NCBI RefSeq assembly: GCF_013409005.1
Contig: NZ_JACBZO010000001.1
Coordinates: 2,232,001 to 2,296,000, forward strand
DNA length: 64,000 nt
Origin: Demequina lutea
GTDB taxonomy: Bacteria; Actinomycetota; Actinomycetes; Actinomycetales; Demequinaceae
Direction: 5' to 3'
The notes beneath the pieces are model-generated. The model was not told the DNA's origin. It worked only from the letters and a program-made list of their open reading frames with translations, and did not search any database. This document shows positions 1-7,918 of this stretch, piece after piece. Made by a program: the position numbers and the translations under genes. Position 1 is the first letter of the stretch, and each line of letters begins with the position of its first letter.

Positions 1-154
1 GGCGCGGCCCCATCTCGCCGAGCCGAGAGCGGGCGGCGGCCCTGCCCTCGGCAGTTGCCCACTCGCGCAGATCGGGTAGACTTGGGGTTGCTAGGTGGTC
101 GCCCTCGGTGTTCTTCGGAGCCGCGAGGGCGCCGCTGTTTCTGGGGCTAGACAT
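1..154 (-). CDS. Partial island gene, N-terminal 51 codons, function unknown
   Basis: An ATG at 154-152 opens a frame that overlaps the last 8 bases of the excisionase gene and runs to the window edge with no stop. The readable product is 51 residues, polar and Ala/Arg rich, with the stretch PDLREWATAEGRAAARS. Gene position directly after xis in an island fits a replication or transfer gene, but no motif proves this. The tight overlap suggests translational coupling to xis. The rest lies outside the window. Confidence 0.5.
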   Translation of the reverse strand, partial: MSSPRNSGALAAPKNTEGDHLATPSLPDLREWATAEGRAAARSRLGEMGPR

Positions 155-386
155 CTCGACCGCCGCTCGCGCTCGCAAGGTCAATTCGCGTGACTGGGCG
201 CATGATGCGCTCAAGGTCTCGCCGCTTGATGCGGATCATGCGTGGACCCACGCGATACGCGGGCAGGTCACCCCGCGCGATCATTCGCCTCACGCTGTCT
301 TCGGAGCAGTTGAGGCACGCGGGCGACGCGACCTCGGCAATCGAGAGCGACGCCGGCAGTGTTGCGGGTTGGGTTTGCTGAAGCAC
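147..386 (-). CDS. xis: Excisionase / helix-turn-helix DNA-binding protein
   Basis: A 79-residue protein with the MerR-like winged helix of the excisionase family: SIAEVA, then SEDSVRRMIARGDLPAYRVG, then IRIKRRDLERIM, which is the usual order of helix-turn-helix, wing and second helix. Such proteins bend attachment-site DNA and steer the integrase towards excision. The start is GTG at 386-384 with AGGAGG six bases upstream. That Shine-Dalgarno sits inside a strong stem-loop (391-428), so translation may be gated. It lies downstream of the integrase and a small gene on the same strand, the normal layout of an actinomycete integrative element. Confidence 0.85.
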   Translation of the reverse strand: MLQQTQPATLPASLSIAEVASPACLNCSEDSVRRMIARGDLPAYRVGPRMIRIKRRDLERIMRPVTRIDLASASGGRDV

Positions 387-390
387 GAAA

Positions 391-428
391 GCCTCCTGAG
401 CAGGACAAATATGCCCCTGCTCGGAGGC
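391..428 (-). promoter_or_regulatory. Stem-loop burying the xis Shine-Dalgarno
   Basis: Arms 391-404 (GCCTCCTGAGCAGG on the + strand) and 416-428 pair over about 13 bp with one bulged base and an 11-nt loop. On the minus strand the 3' arm contains AGGAGG, the only good ribosome-binding site for xis, and is followed by TTTC and the GTG start. It could act as a translational gate for xis, as a terminator of the integrase transcript, or both; the T-run is short, which favours the gate reading. Confidence 0.6.
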
Positions 429-515
429 TCATATGGTGTCAGCCTACGCAGTCCGACTACCGCTTACACCCCTACTGTACCCAGGCTCGGCGCATCTGTG
501 CAACGACATGCCGCC

Positions 516-986
516 TCATGCAGAAGTGTCGCGCCCCGGCCGGAGGGCTTCCCTTGCGCGCCTGAGAGTGGCTATCGAGACCTCGCTCTGACCGGCTTGG
601 GCGAAGGCATCGAGTAGCGCCTCCAGTTCCCATTTGTAGCGAAACCTGATCGAGTCGTCACACTTGGAACACTTGATATCAGCGTTTTCGCGCAGTCCCT
701 CAAAGGCTTCCCGGTCGATCTCTCCGTCGTCCGTGACTATTTTGCGGGGCGAGGCACTTGCGAGATTGTCACCCCACAGGCTTGTCACCTTCACGCCTTC
801 GTTCACTCGAAACATGTGGACGCCGCGTCGCTTGGTCGAGTGCCCGAGCCACAGCGGCACACCTGCGATCGAGGTCCGTTCCATTGTCTCGACCCGCAGA
901 CGGCCGTGAGCCTCGAGGTCGCACACGATCGTCACGACTACAGGCACTTTCGGCGGGGCGTTGTCCTCTGAATCCAATGTGCTCAC
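516..986 (-). CDS. Hypothetical protein with one CxxC knuckle
   Basis: 156 residues, GTG start overlapping the integrase stop (GTGA at 986-983), so it is translationally coupled to the integrase. The middle is ordinary globular sequence (PVVVTIVCDLEAHGRL); near residue 110 there is a single CSKC pair that might bind zinc with partners elsewhere. I do not recognise the family. Its place between integrase and excisionase suggests an island maintenance or regulatory role, which is inference only. A 129-bp gap with the hairpin described at 391-428 separates it from xis. Confidence 0.7.
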   Translation of the reverse strand: MSTLDSEDNAPPKVPVVVTIVCDLEAHGRLRVETMERTSIAGVPLWLGHSTKRRGVHMFRVNEGVKVTSLWGDNLASASPRKIVTDDGEIDREAFEGLRENADIKCSKCDDSIRFRYKWELEALLDAFAQAGQSEVSIATLRRAREALRPGRDTSA

Positions 987-2146
987 TTCCCCGGTGTCGG
1001 TATCTGCATCTTGGCCGTGTTGGCCCGGTCGCGGTCAAGGCTCGAGTGCTGGTATCGAAGCGCAACTTCGGCGCTCGAGTGGCCGCCCCGTTCCTTGAGT
1101 TCGGCCAGTGTCGCCCCGGTGCGCGCGTACTCCGTGAGACCGGTGTGCCTGAGCGAGTGGAACCGGAAGCCGGGCCGCACCGTCTCACGGGCCCTCCTCC
1201 ACGCCAAGTCGAACGCGGATTGCGAGATGGGAAGGTGCGGACGGCCATGTCGGGGCAGCACGGGGGCGTCCGCGGCTGGTGGCGTGAAGCGCTCGAGGTG
1301 TTCACAGATCATGGGAACCAGCGTCGCGGGGATCGACAACTCACGCGCCGAGCCCGCTTTCGGTGGCGTATAGGTCGGGGGCGTCGCTTTCGCATTCCAC
1401 TGGCGCTCGATCACAACCGTGGCACTGTCGGCGTCGTCTAGGTGGCGGAAGTCTCGCCGTTGCAGTCCCAGCACTTCCCCCTGCCGCATGGCGCACCAGG
1501 CTCCCAGCATGACCGCTACACGTAGCCCCTCCGGCATGGCGTCAGCCATCGCTTCGACTTCCGCCGGGATTGCGAGATCGGAGCCCGGGAGTCCACGATC
1601 GCGGCGCTTGCGGGTCGACTCGACGTGTGCCGCAAACGGTGACGCTGTGATGCCTCCGGCGCCAGCCGATACGGCTGCGAGGAACAGTGACCGGGTCACG
1701 CGGGCAACGTTCGTCCACGCGCCAGGCGAAGCTTTGAGCTTGGCGAGCATCGCGTCGATGTCGGCACTGGTCACGTCGATAAGGCGCAACTGGCCGATGG
1801 CAGGCATGATGTGGGCGTGCATCGTCGAGCGGTAGGACCGGATCGTCGCGGGAGTGCGCCCGGCGTCCTCTAGCCGTCCAAGCCACTCCGGCCCCCACTC
1901 GGCTACGGTAGTCGCCTCGATACGCTCCATGACGTCCTGGGAGGCACGTTCGCGGCGTAGTTCCGTCGGGGGGATGAAGATACCGCGCGCCATTTCGGAA
2001 CGCGCAATAGACATCGCTGCCTTGGCGTCGCCCAACGTCCAGAAGTTGCCGATGGAATGTTGCTTGTCGTGCCAGTAGATACGGACGCGGAACTTGCCCT
2101 CGGCTGACAGGCTGATGCCTTGGGGAAGGCTCTTGGGCTTCGCCAC
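983..2146 (-). CDS. int: Tyrosine-type site-specific integrase
   Basis: 387 residues from GTG at 2146, which has GGGAG six bases upstream; an upstream GTG at 2188 is possible but less well placed. An N-terminal arm-binding region and SAM-like core-binding domain (about 75-165) precede the catalytic domain. The catalytic set is complete: Arg221 in MRQGEV, His330 and Arg333 in HSLRHTG, His356 in RGGHSS, and Tyr365 in ALRYQH. A -10-like TAGACT lies at 2184-2179 (minus strand). It sits 150 bp from the ssrA 3' end and reads away from it, so this integrase most likely put the island into ssrA. The other island end is outside the window. Confidence 0.95.
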   Translation of the reverse strand: MAKPKSLPQGISLSAEGKFRVRIYWHDKQHSIGNFWTLGDAKAAMSIARSEMARGIFIPPTELRRERASQDVMERIEATTVAEWGPEWLGRLEDAGRTPATIRSYRSTMHAHIMPAIGQLRLIDVTSADIDAMLAKLKASPGAWTNVARVTRSLFLAAVSAGAGGITASPFAAHVESTRKRRDRGLPGSDLAIPAEVEAMADAMPEGLRVAVMLGAWCAMRQGEVLGLQRRDFRHLDDADSATVVIERQWNAKATPPTYTPPKAGSARELSIPATLVPMICEHLERFTPPAADAPVLPRHGRPHLPISQSAFDLAWRRARETVRPGFRFHSLRHTGLTEYARTGATLAELKERGGHSSAEVALRYQHSSLDRDRANTAKMQIPTPGK

Positions 2147-2262
2147 GGACTCTCCCTCGACTCGCCGGACTAGTCCAAGTCTAACCAATTGCTGACTTGT
2201 GCGCTACTGTGCCTAGTCGTGCGATGAGCACTGACAAGTAAATGTGCTGGTAAACGGAGAAA

Positions 2263-2290
2263 GCCCCTGGTACCCGTAGGCACCAGGGGC
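2263..2290 (-). terminator. Terminator downstream of ssrA
   Basis: A perfect 9-bp stem (GCCCCTGGT with ACCAGGGGC) and a loop of about 10 nt begin 7 nt past the tmRNA 3' end. On the minus strand the stem is followed by TTTCTCCGTTT. It would end the tmRNA transcript before the island integrase gene, shielding int from ssrA read-through. Confidence 0.75.
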
Positions 2291-2297
2291 ATAGTCG

Positions 2298-2330
2298 TGG
2301 AGATGGCGGGAATCGAACCCGCGTCCGCAT
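2298..2330 (-). other. Probable attachment site at the ssrA 3' end
   Basis: The last 30-odd bases of ssrA adjoin an integrase-bearing element, and tyrosine integrases commonly use tmRNA or tRNA 3' ends as attB. No second copy of this segment is visible in the window because the far island end lies to the left. The exact crossover is not determined. Confidence 0.5.
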
Positions 2331-2663
2331 GCGCAAAAGCAATTCTTCTCCGGGCGCAGCCTGAGAGCTATTTCTCGGCCCCCCACCCGCATCAGGCGAG
2401 CAAGTGAGATGGGCCCAGTCACAGTGCAAGTCCCGGTTGCCGCTGTGACGCCAGCAACCAGCAAGTTCTCTAGATGACGCCAGGAACTAGGTCGAGAACA
2501 CACCTAGGCTGACGGACTTCATTGCGCTCGCTTAAGCAGCGAGGGCGAAGTCGGTGCGCTTAGTTTCGGCACCTATAAGTTGCTGGGGGCGTTCACAAGA
2601 TAACCCAGCATCCTTGGCCCGCTTCTCTCGCAATACACACACACGTCGAAACCGATCATCCCC
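2298..2663 (-). ncRNA. ssrA: tmRNA
   Basis: The 5' end GGGGATGATCGG... pairs with the 3' end ...CATCTCC to form the tRNA-like acceptor stem (G1-C, G2-C, G3-U, G4-C, A5-U, U6-A, G7-C), and GTTCGATTCCCGCC-type T-arm sequence lies just inside the 3' end. The resume reading frame at 2570-2532 encodes AETKRTDFALAA followed by TAA, a typical actinobacterial proteolysis tag ending in LAA. Length 366 nt is normal. After the discriminator A the DNA reads CGA, so the terminal CCA is not encoded here. It works with SmpB, encoded 3.4 kb away, in ribosome rescue. Confidence 0.95.
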
Positions 2664-2712
2664 TGTGGAGTTGTGCCTCTAGTCTACCTGGGAGAACCGA
2701 CGACGGCTAGCG

Positions 2713-3558
2713 TCAGGCGAGAACGTCCTCGGACACGTGTGCATCGGCCGCTGCTGTGGCGTCTTGACGGCGACCCTTGCCAGCCACGTAGGCGTAGGCA
2801 AAACCGATGACGATCCCACCTCCCACGAGGTTGCCAAGGCCAACCGTCAGCATGTTGATCCCAAAGTCGCCCCACGTCACGTCCACTCCCCCACCCAGCA
2901 GCCCGATCGCGAACGTGGTCATGTTCGCGACGACGTGCTCGAAGCCGGAAGCGACAAAGCCGAGCACACACCAGAAGATGATGATCGCCCTGCCTGCCTC
3001 GCTCTTGAGACGGGCCGCGGCCCACACGGCGCACGACACGAGCACGTTGCACATGACTCCGCGCCAGAAGAGTTCGGCGGGGGTGTGCTCGATCTTGCCC
3101 GCGAGGTAGCTCGCCCAGAAGTCGTGCGCCGCCCCCGACTTGAGCACGCCCGTCTGAATCATCACCCAAGCGAACGCGAACGAGCCGATCATGTTGCCGA
3201 AGAACACCGCAAGAAGTGCGCCTCCCGCCCGCGTCCATGAAATCGCACCGCGCAGCGCGCCGATCGGGAGAATCATCATCGCGGAGGTCGCAAGTTCCGA
3301 ACCAGCGAAGACGACGATCGTGAGCGCGGCGGCGAAGACGCTGCCGGCGACCAGCTTGGTCGCGGGGTTGTCTTGGGCAAAGAACGCACCGCCCGCCGAC
3401 CACATCAGCACGTCTCCCACGCCAATCCACATGCCAGCAAGCATCGCTGACACGAGAAAGCGCGAGGGGGTGCGCAAGAGTTCGACCTTGTGGGCAGCGG
3501 CGTGGGAATGGACGTCCACGGTTTGGGGGAGCGTGAGCATGGATTGACCGTAAGGCAT
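2713..3558 (-). CDS. Formate/nitrite transporter family channel
   Basis: 281 residues from ATG 3558, six hydrophobic segments, standard FNT length. Diagnostic motifs are GFEHVVANMTTF (the pore His of FocA/NirC channels) and WGDFGINMLTVGLGNLVGG. Members conduct formate, nitrite or hydrosulphide across the membrane as pentamers; substrate cannot be told from sequence here. A later ATG at 3540 is possible. adhE lies in the same window but not adjacent, so a fermentative formate role is only a guess. Confidence 0.88.
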   Translation of the reverse strand: MPYGQSMLTLPQTVDVHSHAAAHKVELLRTPSRFLVSAMLAGMWIGVGDVLMWSAGGAFFAQDNPATKLVAGSVFAAALTIVVFAGSELATSAMMILPIGALRGAISWTRAGGALLAVFFGNMIGSFAFAWVMIQTGVLKSGAAHDFWASYLAGKIEHTPAELFWRGVMCNVLVSCAVWAAARLKSEAGRAIIIFWCVLGFVASGFEHVVANMTTFAIGLLGGGVDVTWGDFGINMLTVGLGNLVGGGIVIGFAYAYVAGKGRRQDATAAADAHVSEDVLA

Positions 3559-3617
3559 GCCTAAGCCGCCGATGCCGCCCTTTGGCCCTAGAGCGCGGGA
3601 GCGGGGGCGCTCGTTAC

Positions 3618-4037
3618 TCAGCCTGCGGCGGAAAACTCGAGCAACCGGGCACGCAATTCCGGGCTGACACGCGTCGGCGCGCTCGTGGCGGGGTCCACCA
3701 AGGCCATCGTCGTCGTGGCGGTCACGCACACCTCGTCATCGACAATCAGTCGGTAGTCGACGACAAAACTTGCACCGGCGCATTTGGACACCGAGACCTC
3801 GGCGACGATCGGCTCGGTGCGGTGGTCGATGACCCTCTTGTACGTCACCTCGATGCTCGCCACGAGGACCCAGGTGTCCGCTTCGGCCGTCAGCGGCGGC
3901 AGGATCGGATCGGCATCGGACCAAAAGGCCAGGACTCGCGCCTGTTCAAGAAGCCCGACGATCGCCACGTTGTTGACGTGTCCGTAGGCGTCAAGATCTG
4001 ACCAACGCAACTGAAGTGGAACACGGATAGCAGGCAC
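3618..4037 (-). CDS. Hotdog-fold acyl-CoA thioesterase
   Basis: 139 residues, typical single hotdog domain of the 4HBT family. The signature WSDLDAYGHVNN carries the catalytic Asp and the HVNN turn, followed by the long central helix (VGLLEQARVLAFW). It should hydrolyse acyl-CoA thioesters in the cytoplasm; chain preference is unknown. It is followed after 42 bp by the DUF2207 gene's end and precedes the FNT gene by 60 bp on the same strand. A second, different hotdog protein is encoded at 53594-54112. Confidence 0.85.
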   Translation of the reverse strand: MPAIRVPLQLRWSDLDAYGHVNNVAIVGLLEQARVLAFWSDADPILPPLTAEADTWVLVASIEVTYKRVIDHRTEPIVAEVSVSKCAGASFVVDYRLIVDDEVCVTATTTMALVDPATSAPTRVSPELRARLLEFSAAG

Positions 4038-4079
4038 GATCCGAGGTTACGCCACACGGGCGTGGCGCAAGAACAGCCG

Positions 4080-5942
4080 TCACCAGCCGCCGACTCCGCC
4101 TCCGCCGCCACCGCCGCCGGAGAAGCCGCCTCCCCCGCCGAAGCCTGAGCCGCCGGACGAGCCAGGCGTTGGCGCGGTCATCGCGGAATCGGCAAAGGAC
4201 GCGAACTGGTTCATCCTGTCCCCTAGCCCTGCCGCATTTGCCCAGAACGCGCCGTAGACAAATCCGCCTCCGTACCAGGTAGGCTCCGCAAGCTTCTGAC
4301 CCTGCTTGGCAAGTTCTTCGAACTTCTTGGCCCACTTGTCGGCGACCCCGAAGGCAATCGCATACGGAAGGTATTTGGAGAACAGGTCCTCGCCCTCCTC
4401 GAAGCGCAATTGGTTCGCCTCCGCCTTGGTCAGGTACAACTCAAAGCCGCGCGCGTCCTGCAACGCGGCGGTGCCCTTCGCCGTGCGCGCGGGTGCATTG
4501 CCAGTCGTCGCGAGAATCATCACACCCAGCAGAATCAGCGGCACGGGAATGAGTGCCAGGCGCGTGCCTTGTGCGAGGAGGAAGGTTCCCAAGAAGCCAG
4601 CGACCAGGACAGCGATGCCCGCACCGGCCCACGCCGCGCGGGCGCTCTGCGGATTGCGCCTGAACCAACCCAGCAAGGTGACGTTGGCGTAGAGCTCCTT
4701 CTGCACGCGCGCCATCGAGGTCGAGAACGTGGTCTTCAGGTCCGAGAGCTTGACCTGCGGCCCGGCAGCGAACAACGCGTCGAGCAAGGACGCCTCATAC
4801 GGGGAGAGGGCCGCGTCGCCCTCGCGCAACTTCACCAGCGTGTAGTCCTGCTCCTTGGAAAAGAGACCAGCCCTCTTCTCGCCCGCGTCGTCGATGCGCA
4901 AGTAGCCACGAACAGCGAGGTCGACGAGAGTGGCCGTCACGTCGCGCGGATCGGCCTTCTCGTCGATGAGCGTGCCGATTTGCCCGGGCCGCATTCCCGC
5001 CGGGGGGTCGAAGCGCACGGCTACGGGCGCCTTGTAGTTGCGCTTGGTCACGGTTCCATTGCTCGGGCCGACTGGAGTGAGGCCCGGAGTCAACCCGGCG
5101 AATTGCTCGTCGACCGCGGTGGTGCGCAGGTTCCGCACCAGCAAGAAGAGCCCGGCAAACAGGATGACCGCCGCACCACCGATCGTGCCCGCGTTCAGGG
5201 CAAACGCTCGCTTGAAGTCGCTGCTCGGGATCAGCGCGGGGGCCGTCGCGAAGGTGCCTTGCGGGTAGAGGACGTCGACGCTGAACGGTTGGCCGGCCGT
5301 CAAATATCCCTGGGTGAACGTGACGCTCGTGCCGGTCGCCGTGTGCCCGTCACACGAGGCCGCGATGCCTCGCGTGCCCGCGAAGCACTGCGCGTCCGAG
5401 GCCGCGACCGGCGACACCACGGTCACGGTCGCCTTGGCGATGGGCACGGCCGCGCCGTCCCCCACCGCGTTCCAGTAGAACTCGTCGCCCGCGGCCCCCG
5501 ACGTCGTTTCCGACGACGAGGTCGCATTCATGACGTGCGCCACGGAATACGTGATGACATACGTCTGGGTGCCCGACACGTTACCGACGTTGGGGTCGCC
5601 TATCTTCACGTCGATGAAGTTCCTGCCCTGATCGAGATTCACCCCTGCGGGCGCCCCCGTGGGGCTCGACGCGGAGATGGCCGACGTGGCGTAGAGCCTG
5701 TCGTTGCTCGTCTTGCCGTACTTCTGCCTGGTGGGAAGCACCAGGTAGGGGCCGTGACCGGGGTTATTGCCGAAGTCAAAGTCGATCTCCAGACGCACGT
5801 CGGCCGAGCCATCCGCCTGGAGGGTGTAAGTCTCGTCCCACCTCGTGATGTGCCTACCGGGCACATCGGGCGTTGCCGCCGACGCGGCGACCGGAGTGAG
5901 AACAAGAAAGGCCGCGGCAATGATGACACCCAGGATTCGCAT
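4080..5942 (-). CDS. DUF2207 domain membrane protein, secreted N-terminus
   Basis: 620 residues from ATG 5942: signal peptide (MRILGVIIAAAFLVLTPVAA), large extracytoplasmic domain with TYTLQADGSADV-type DUF2207 opening, a transmembrane helix around 245-265, a cytoplasmic region, a second pair of helices around 435-475, and a C-terminal low-complexity tail of Gly with Ser and Phe ending in GGW. That layout and tail are hallmarks of DUF2207 proteins. Function of the family is not established. An in-frame ATG 36 bases upstream would lengthen the signal peptide and reach into the 14-bp repeats. Confidence 0.85.
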   Translation of the reverse strand: MRILGVIIAAAFLVLTPVAASAATPDVPGRHITRWDETYTLQADGSADVRLEIDFDFGNNPGHGPYLVLPTRQKYGKTSNDRLYATSAISASSPTGAPAGVNLDQGRNFIDVKIGDPNVGNVSGTQTYVITYSVAHVMNATSSSETTSGAAGDEFYWNAVGDGAAVPIAKATVTVVSPVAASDAQCFAGTRGIAASCDGHTATGTSVTFTQGYLTAGQPFSVDVLYPQGTFATAPALIPSSDFKRAFALNAGTIGGAAVILFAGLFLLVRNLRTTAVDEQFAGLTPGLTPVGPSNGTVTKRNYKAPVAVRFDPPAGMRPGQIGTLIDEKADPRDVTATLVDLAVRGYLRIDDAGEKRAGLFSKEQDYTLVKLREGDAALSPYEASLLDALFAAGPQVKLSDLKTTFSTSMARVQKELYANVTLLGWFRRNPQSARAAWAGAGIAVLVAGFLGTFLLAQGTRLALIPVPLILLGVMILATTGNAPARTAKGTAALQDARGFELYLTKAEANQLRFEEGEDLFSKYLPYAIAFGVADKWAKKFEELAKQGQKLAEPTWYGGGFVYGAFWANAAGLGDRMNQFASFADSAMTAPTPGSSGGSGFGGGGGFSGGGGGGGGVGGW

Positions 5943-5972
5943 CCCCACATCATGCCCCGTTCCAGGGCACCA

Positions 5973-6024
5973 GCTCAACGAAGCCGGCTCAACGAAGCCG
6001 GCTCAACGACGCCGGCTCAACGAC
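5973..6024. repeat. 14-bp tandem repeat, about 3.7 copies
   Basis: Units GCTCAACGAAGCCG at 5973-5986 and 5987-6000, GCTCAACGACGCCG at 6001-6014 and a partial copy from 6015. The array joins the last codons of smpB to the region before the DUF2207 gene, and the smpB stop codon lies in the last copy. A 14-bp period shifts frame per copy, so it has not grown as coding sequence. Confidence 0.85.
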
Positions 6025-6499
6025 GCGTCGGCGACTCCTCGCGGCCGCGCGTGCTCATGGCCCGCTGCGCCTCGCGATTGTCCTGTCGTTCCTTGAGCGC
6101 TTGCCTCTTGTCATACAGGTGCTTGCCTCGGGCAAGGCCAATCTCGAGCTTGGCGCGGCCCTTCACGAAGTAGAGACGCAAGGGAACGATGGTGAATCCC
6201 TTTTCGCGGGTCTTCATCGCCAGCTCGTCGAGCTCGCTGGCGTTCAGCAGGAGCTTGCGCTTGCGCCTGGGCGCGTGATTGGTCCACGTCCCATTCAGGT
6301 ATTCGGGGATGTGGAGGTTCTCCGCCCACGCCTCCCCGTTTTCGATGTGGATGTAGCCATCGCCGATGGTGGCGCGGCCCTCTCTCAACGACTTCACCTC
6401 GGTGCCCTGGAGCACCATCCCTGCCTCGAAGACGTCGTCGATGAAGAAGTCGTGGCGCGCGGATCGGTTGCTCGCCACGACCTTGAGTTCTTCGGCCAT
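6017..6499 (-). CDS. smpB: SsrA-binding protein SmpB
   Basis: 160 residues, full length. Conserved blocks include NRSARHDFFIDDVFEAG, LQGTEVKSLREGRA, GDGYIHIENGEAW, NHAPRRKRKLLLN and the basic C-terminal tail RGKHLYDKRQALKERQ that inserts in the ribosomal decoding centre. It delivers tmRNA to stalled ribosomes. GGGAGGTGAACC precedes the ATG. A TAGACT box at 6556-6551 (minus strand) is a likely -10. Genes ssrA and smpB are in the same neighbourhood, as usual. Confidence 0.97.
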   Translation of the reverse strand: MAEELKVVASNRSARHDFFIDDVFEAGMVLQGTEVKSLREGRATIGDGYIHIENGEAWAENLHIPEYLNGTWTNHAPRRKRKLLLNASELDELAMKTREKGFTIVPLRLYFVKGRAKLEIGLARGKHLYDKRQALKERQDNREAQRAMSTRGREESPTRR

Positions 6500-6601
6500 G
6501 GTTCACCTCCCGTGCGTACGACCAAATCGCGCCCGTGCGGCGCGACCAGACAGTCTACGCCCGTGCCGAGACGGTGAGTTTGGAACCCCGCTGTGATCGG
6601 T

Positions 6602-7918
6602 CTACCAGGCCGCGAGCAAGGTCATCGGGTCCACATACCGGTTATTGACCCTGACTTCGAAGTGAAGGTGGCACCCCGTCGAGTCGCCCGTCGATCCGAC
6701 GTAGCCAACTATCTGACCGCGCGCAACCTTCTGACCTGGCGACACCGCAAACTTCGACAAGTGGTTGTAGCTCGTGGTCAGCCACTTGCCGCTCACATAG
6801 CCGTGATCAAGCAGCACCTGGTTGCCGCTGCCCGACATGTACTTCGCCCACGCCACGGTGCCATCAGCGGCCGCCGTGACCTGTGTTCCGCACGCGGCTC
6901 CAAAGTCGGTGCCCGAGTGGAGCCTCCAGACGTGGAAGATCGGGTGAAAACGCATCCCAAAGGGAGACGTGATGTAGGGGTTGGCTATCGGCACACTCAA
7001 GAAGCCCTTGACGAGCGAACCCGTGCCGTTGACGGCCTCTTCTGCGCGCTTGTTTTTCCACAGGGTATCCAACTCGGCCGTAAGCGCGGCCGCGTCGGCA
7101 TCCAGTTGCGCCTGCTGCGCAAGGTAGGCCGCCTTCTGCGAATCGAGATAGGTCTTGAGGTCCTGAGTGTCGGCGAGGAGCTTCTCCATCTCGGCCTTCT
7201 TCGCCGCTGCGGTGGCCGACGCCGCTTTAGTCTGGACGACCAGGGCGTCGGCTTGCGTCATGAGCTCCGCGATGTACACCTTGACGGCGGCTTGCCTCGT
7301 CTTGCGGTTGCGGTTGACGGCCGCCAATTGCTCCGCGTCGTCGAGGGTGCTTGCCTGAACGCGGGCTGTGGTCTCCCTGTAGGCATAGTCGTCGACGAAC
7401 TGTTGGGTGGTGGTCGCACCAAAGAAGATGCTCAGCGAAGAGTTGTCTTGAGCGCCTTGGTACTCGGCGCGGGCGATTTCCGCGAGCATGTTTCGCAGGT
7501 CGGTGATCTTGACGTCGTCGGACGAGATTTGCGTAGTAAGGGCCGCATCCTCGGCCTGCGCCGCCGTCAACTTGCTCGCGACAATTTTCTGTTGCAGCAC
7601 GGCTGAGTCGTACTGCTGTTGGGCCAGGCGGTACTCCTCCTGCACCCCAGGCAACTGGTCGTTGAGCTGCTGGAGCTTCAGAGTCGCGTCGGCGATTGCC
7701 GTGTCCGTAGCGGTCACAGCGCTCTCAAGATCGGCCGAGTGTTGTTGCTGTTGCGCCTTTACTTTGTTTGCCTGCGCGATTTGGTCATCGTAACTCGACC
7801 AGGCGTGAACGGAGCCCTCGGCTTGTGCCACGCCGCTCGCCGATGCGCCCAGCATCGCCGCCACCGCGAGCACCGCGGCGACCTTGATGGAGCGCGATAC
7901 GATAGAGATTTTTCTCAT
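6602..7918 (-). CDS. M23 family murein hydrolase with coiled coil, FtsEX partner
   Basis: 438 residues from ATG 7918, overlapping the ftsX stop by ATGA. Signal peptide (KVAAVLAVAAMLGASASGVAQA), then about 220 residues of Ala/Gln-rich coiled coil, then a LytM/M23 endopeptidase domain with both zinc-ligand motifs present: RLHSGTDFG (HxxxD) and HLHFEV (HxH). The build is that of EnvC or RipC-like activators/hydrolases that FtsEX controls during cell separation, and co-translation with ftsX supports this. Active-site ligands are intact, so it is probably an enzyme rather than only an activator. Confidence 0.9.
   Translation of the reverse strand: MRKISIVSRSIKVAAVLAVAAMLGASASGVAQAEGSVHAWSSYDDQIAQANKVKAQQQQHSADLESAVTATDTAIADATLKLQQLNDQLPGVQEEYRLAQQQYDSAVLQQKIVASKLTAAQAEDAALTTQISSDDVKITDLRNMLAEIARAEYQGAQDNSSLSIFFGATTTQQFVDDYAYRETTARVQASTLDDAEQLAAVNRNRKTRQAAVKVYIAELMTQADALVVQTKAASATAAAKKAEMEKLLADTQDLKTYLDSQKAAYLAQQAQLDADAAALTAELDTLWKNKRAEEAVNGTGSLVKGFLSVPIANPYITSPFGMRFHPIFHVWRLHSGTDFGAACGTQVTAAADGTVAWAKYMSGSGNQVLLDHGYVSGKWLTTSYNHLSKFAVSPGQKVARGQIVGYVGSTGDSTGCHLHFEVRVNNRYVDPMTLLAAW

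Noticed and set aside
4410-6173. Long plus-strand open frame of about 590 codons opposite the DUF2207 and smpB genes
   Set aside because: Arg/Gly/His-rich composition with no motif; it mirrors the GC-rich codon pattern of the true genes on the other strand.
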